Source: Deltaproteobacteria bacterium
Lineage (GTDB): Bacteria; Desulfobacterota; Binatia; Binatales; Binataceae
DNA length: 64,000 nt
Assembly: GCA_021780225.1 (NCBI GenBank)
Contig: JAJXZF010000065.1
Coordinates: 42,930-106,929 of the forward strand
Direction of reading: 5' to 3'
Positions 63,621 to 64,000 of the stretch are shown piece after piece (positions within the stretch are counted from its first letter, which is position 1; every line of letters starts with the position of its first letter). A program made the translations under genes and the position numbers. A model generated the notes under the pieces. That model made no database searches, was not told where the DNA came from, and saw nothing but the letters and a program-made list of their open reading frames with translations.

Positions 63621-63674
63621 TTGCAACGCGCTTAAGCCTGCCAGTATATTAGAGCGCCGTAAATGAACATTTAC
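63621..63674 (+). promoter_or_regulatory. Promoter with a perfect dyad at the start site
   Basis: TTGCAA (63621-63626) and TATATT (63645-63650) are 18 bases apart. The perfect dyad GTAAATG-AA-CATTTAC (63659-63674) begins at the predicted start site, the position of a typical repressor operator. It points toward the glycine-zipper lipoprotein gene with a leader of about 200 bases. Confidence 0.5.
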
Positions 63675-63865
63675 TTATCGCGGCATTTTGCCTGACGACG
63701 TTTGCGGTGGTCGCGCCTGGATGATCTTGACGATGGGGATGACGCTATTCCATGCTTGCGGATGCCACGTCGAGATTGTCGGAGGCGCAGCGCCGTGTGA
63801 GGGGTTCCACATAGTCGACCCGCGGCCAAATCATCAACGGCGGCGGAGAGGGAGGAAGGAATAAG

Positions 63866-64000
63866 GTGCGAAAAAGAATAGGGACGTACCTGATGTGGGT
63901 GGCCATCCTGGGGATGGTATCGGCCTGCGGGATGACGGACGAGCAGCGGCAGTACACGCTGGTGGGCGCGGCGACGGGCGCGGCGGTGGCGGGCGGCATC
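63866..64000 (+). CDS. Glycine-zipper lipoprotein, 3' truncated by the window
   Basis: Only the first 45 codons are visible. They show a signal peptide, a lipobox VSACG and the start of a Gly/Ala-rich stretch (LVGAATGAAVAGGI) like the glycine-zipper domains of YMGG/OmpA-like lipoproteins. The GTG at 63866 follows GGGAGGAAGG. The gene continues past the window end. Confidence 0.7.
   Translation, partial: MRKRIGTYLMWVAILGMVSACGMTDEQRQYTLVGAATGAAVAGGI

Overview
The window looks like core chromosome of a high-GC, uncultured Gram-negative bacterium. LpxC, an RlpA lipoprotein with a SPOR domain, WaaG-like and other glycosyltransferases and many lipobox proteins imply an outer membrane. The gene mix (NtrY-type kinase, paired DUF35 and SCP2-like thiolase, MJ0042 zinc ribbon) resembles Desulfobacterota or Candidatus Binatota. 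That placement is an inference from gene content, not a measured phylogeny. Most of the window is densely packed housekeeping genes.

Layout. 1-10 kb: lepA (5' truncated by the window edge), lepB, a coiled-coil protein, an SDR, uvrC, comEC and a DUF35/thiolase pair closed by a strong terminator. 10-20 kb: hisS, aspS and a lipoprotein in a run, convergent ald, gcvH, a zinc-ribbon membrane protein and an envelope-sugar cluster (two glycosyltransferases, one methyltransferase). 20-33 kb: tRNA-Leu(CAG), valS, nadC, birA, an EF-G-like GTPase with altered G motifs, DUF2905, an NtrY-like kinase followed by a response-regulator-receiver/LpxC fusion, then an SDR, a QueC-like protein and an NRDE protein. 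33-39 kb: a MoxR/CoxE pair, a bifunctional nuclease, a TPR membrane protein, a repeat-rich gap and a DsbA-like protein. 39-41 kb: a complete IS1595/ISXO2-type transposon with inverted ends, a perfect 8-bp target duplication, a DUF3800 passenger and an overlooked 52-codon gene. 41-48 kb: lipoproteins, dgt, rlpA, a HELTH metallopeptidase and a NUDIX hydrolase. 48-59 kb (minus strand): a pyrimidine operon pyrR-pyrB-pyrC-carA-carB running on into recG. 59-64 kb: a small lipoprotein, a second copy of a 205-bp MITE, uvrB, a flavin monooxygenase-like gene and the start of a glycine-zipper lipoprotein.

Three things stand out. (1) The pyr operon starts with a compact unannotated control region: a sigma70-like promoter, a hairpin matching the PyrR binding-loop core that contains the ribosome binding site of a 35-codon leader ORF, and an intrinsic terminator inside that leader ORF, whose stop overlaps the pyrR start. 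(2) Aspartate carbamoyltransferase is one 646-residue chain joining a PyrB catalytic unit, the zinc domain of PyrI and a second PyrR-like phosphoribosyltransferase domain, without the nucleotide-binding domain of PyrI. (3) A phosphorylatable receiver domain is fused to an intact LpxC, directly downstream of an NtrY-like kinase, suggesting direct two-component control of the committed step of lipid A synthesis.
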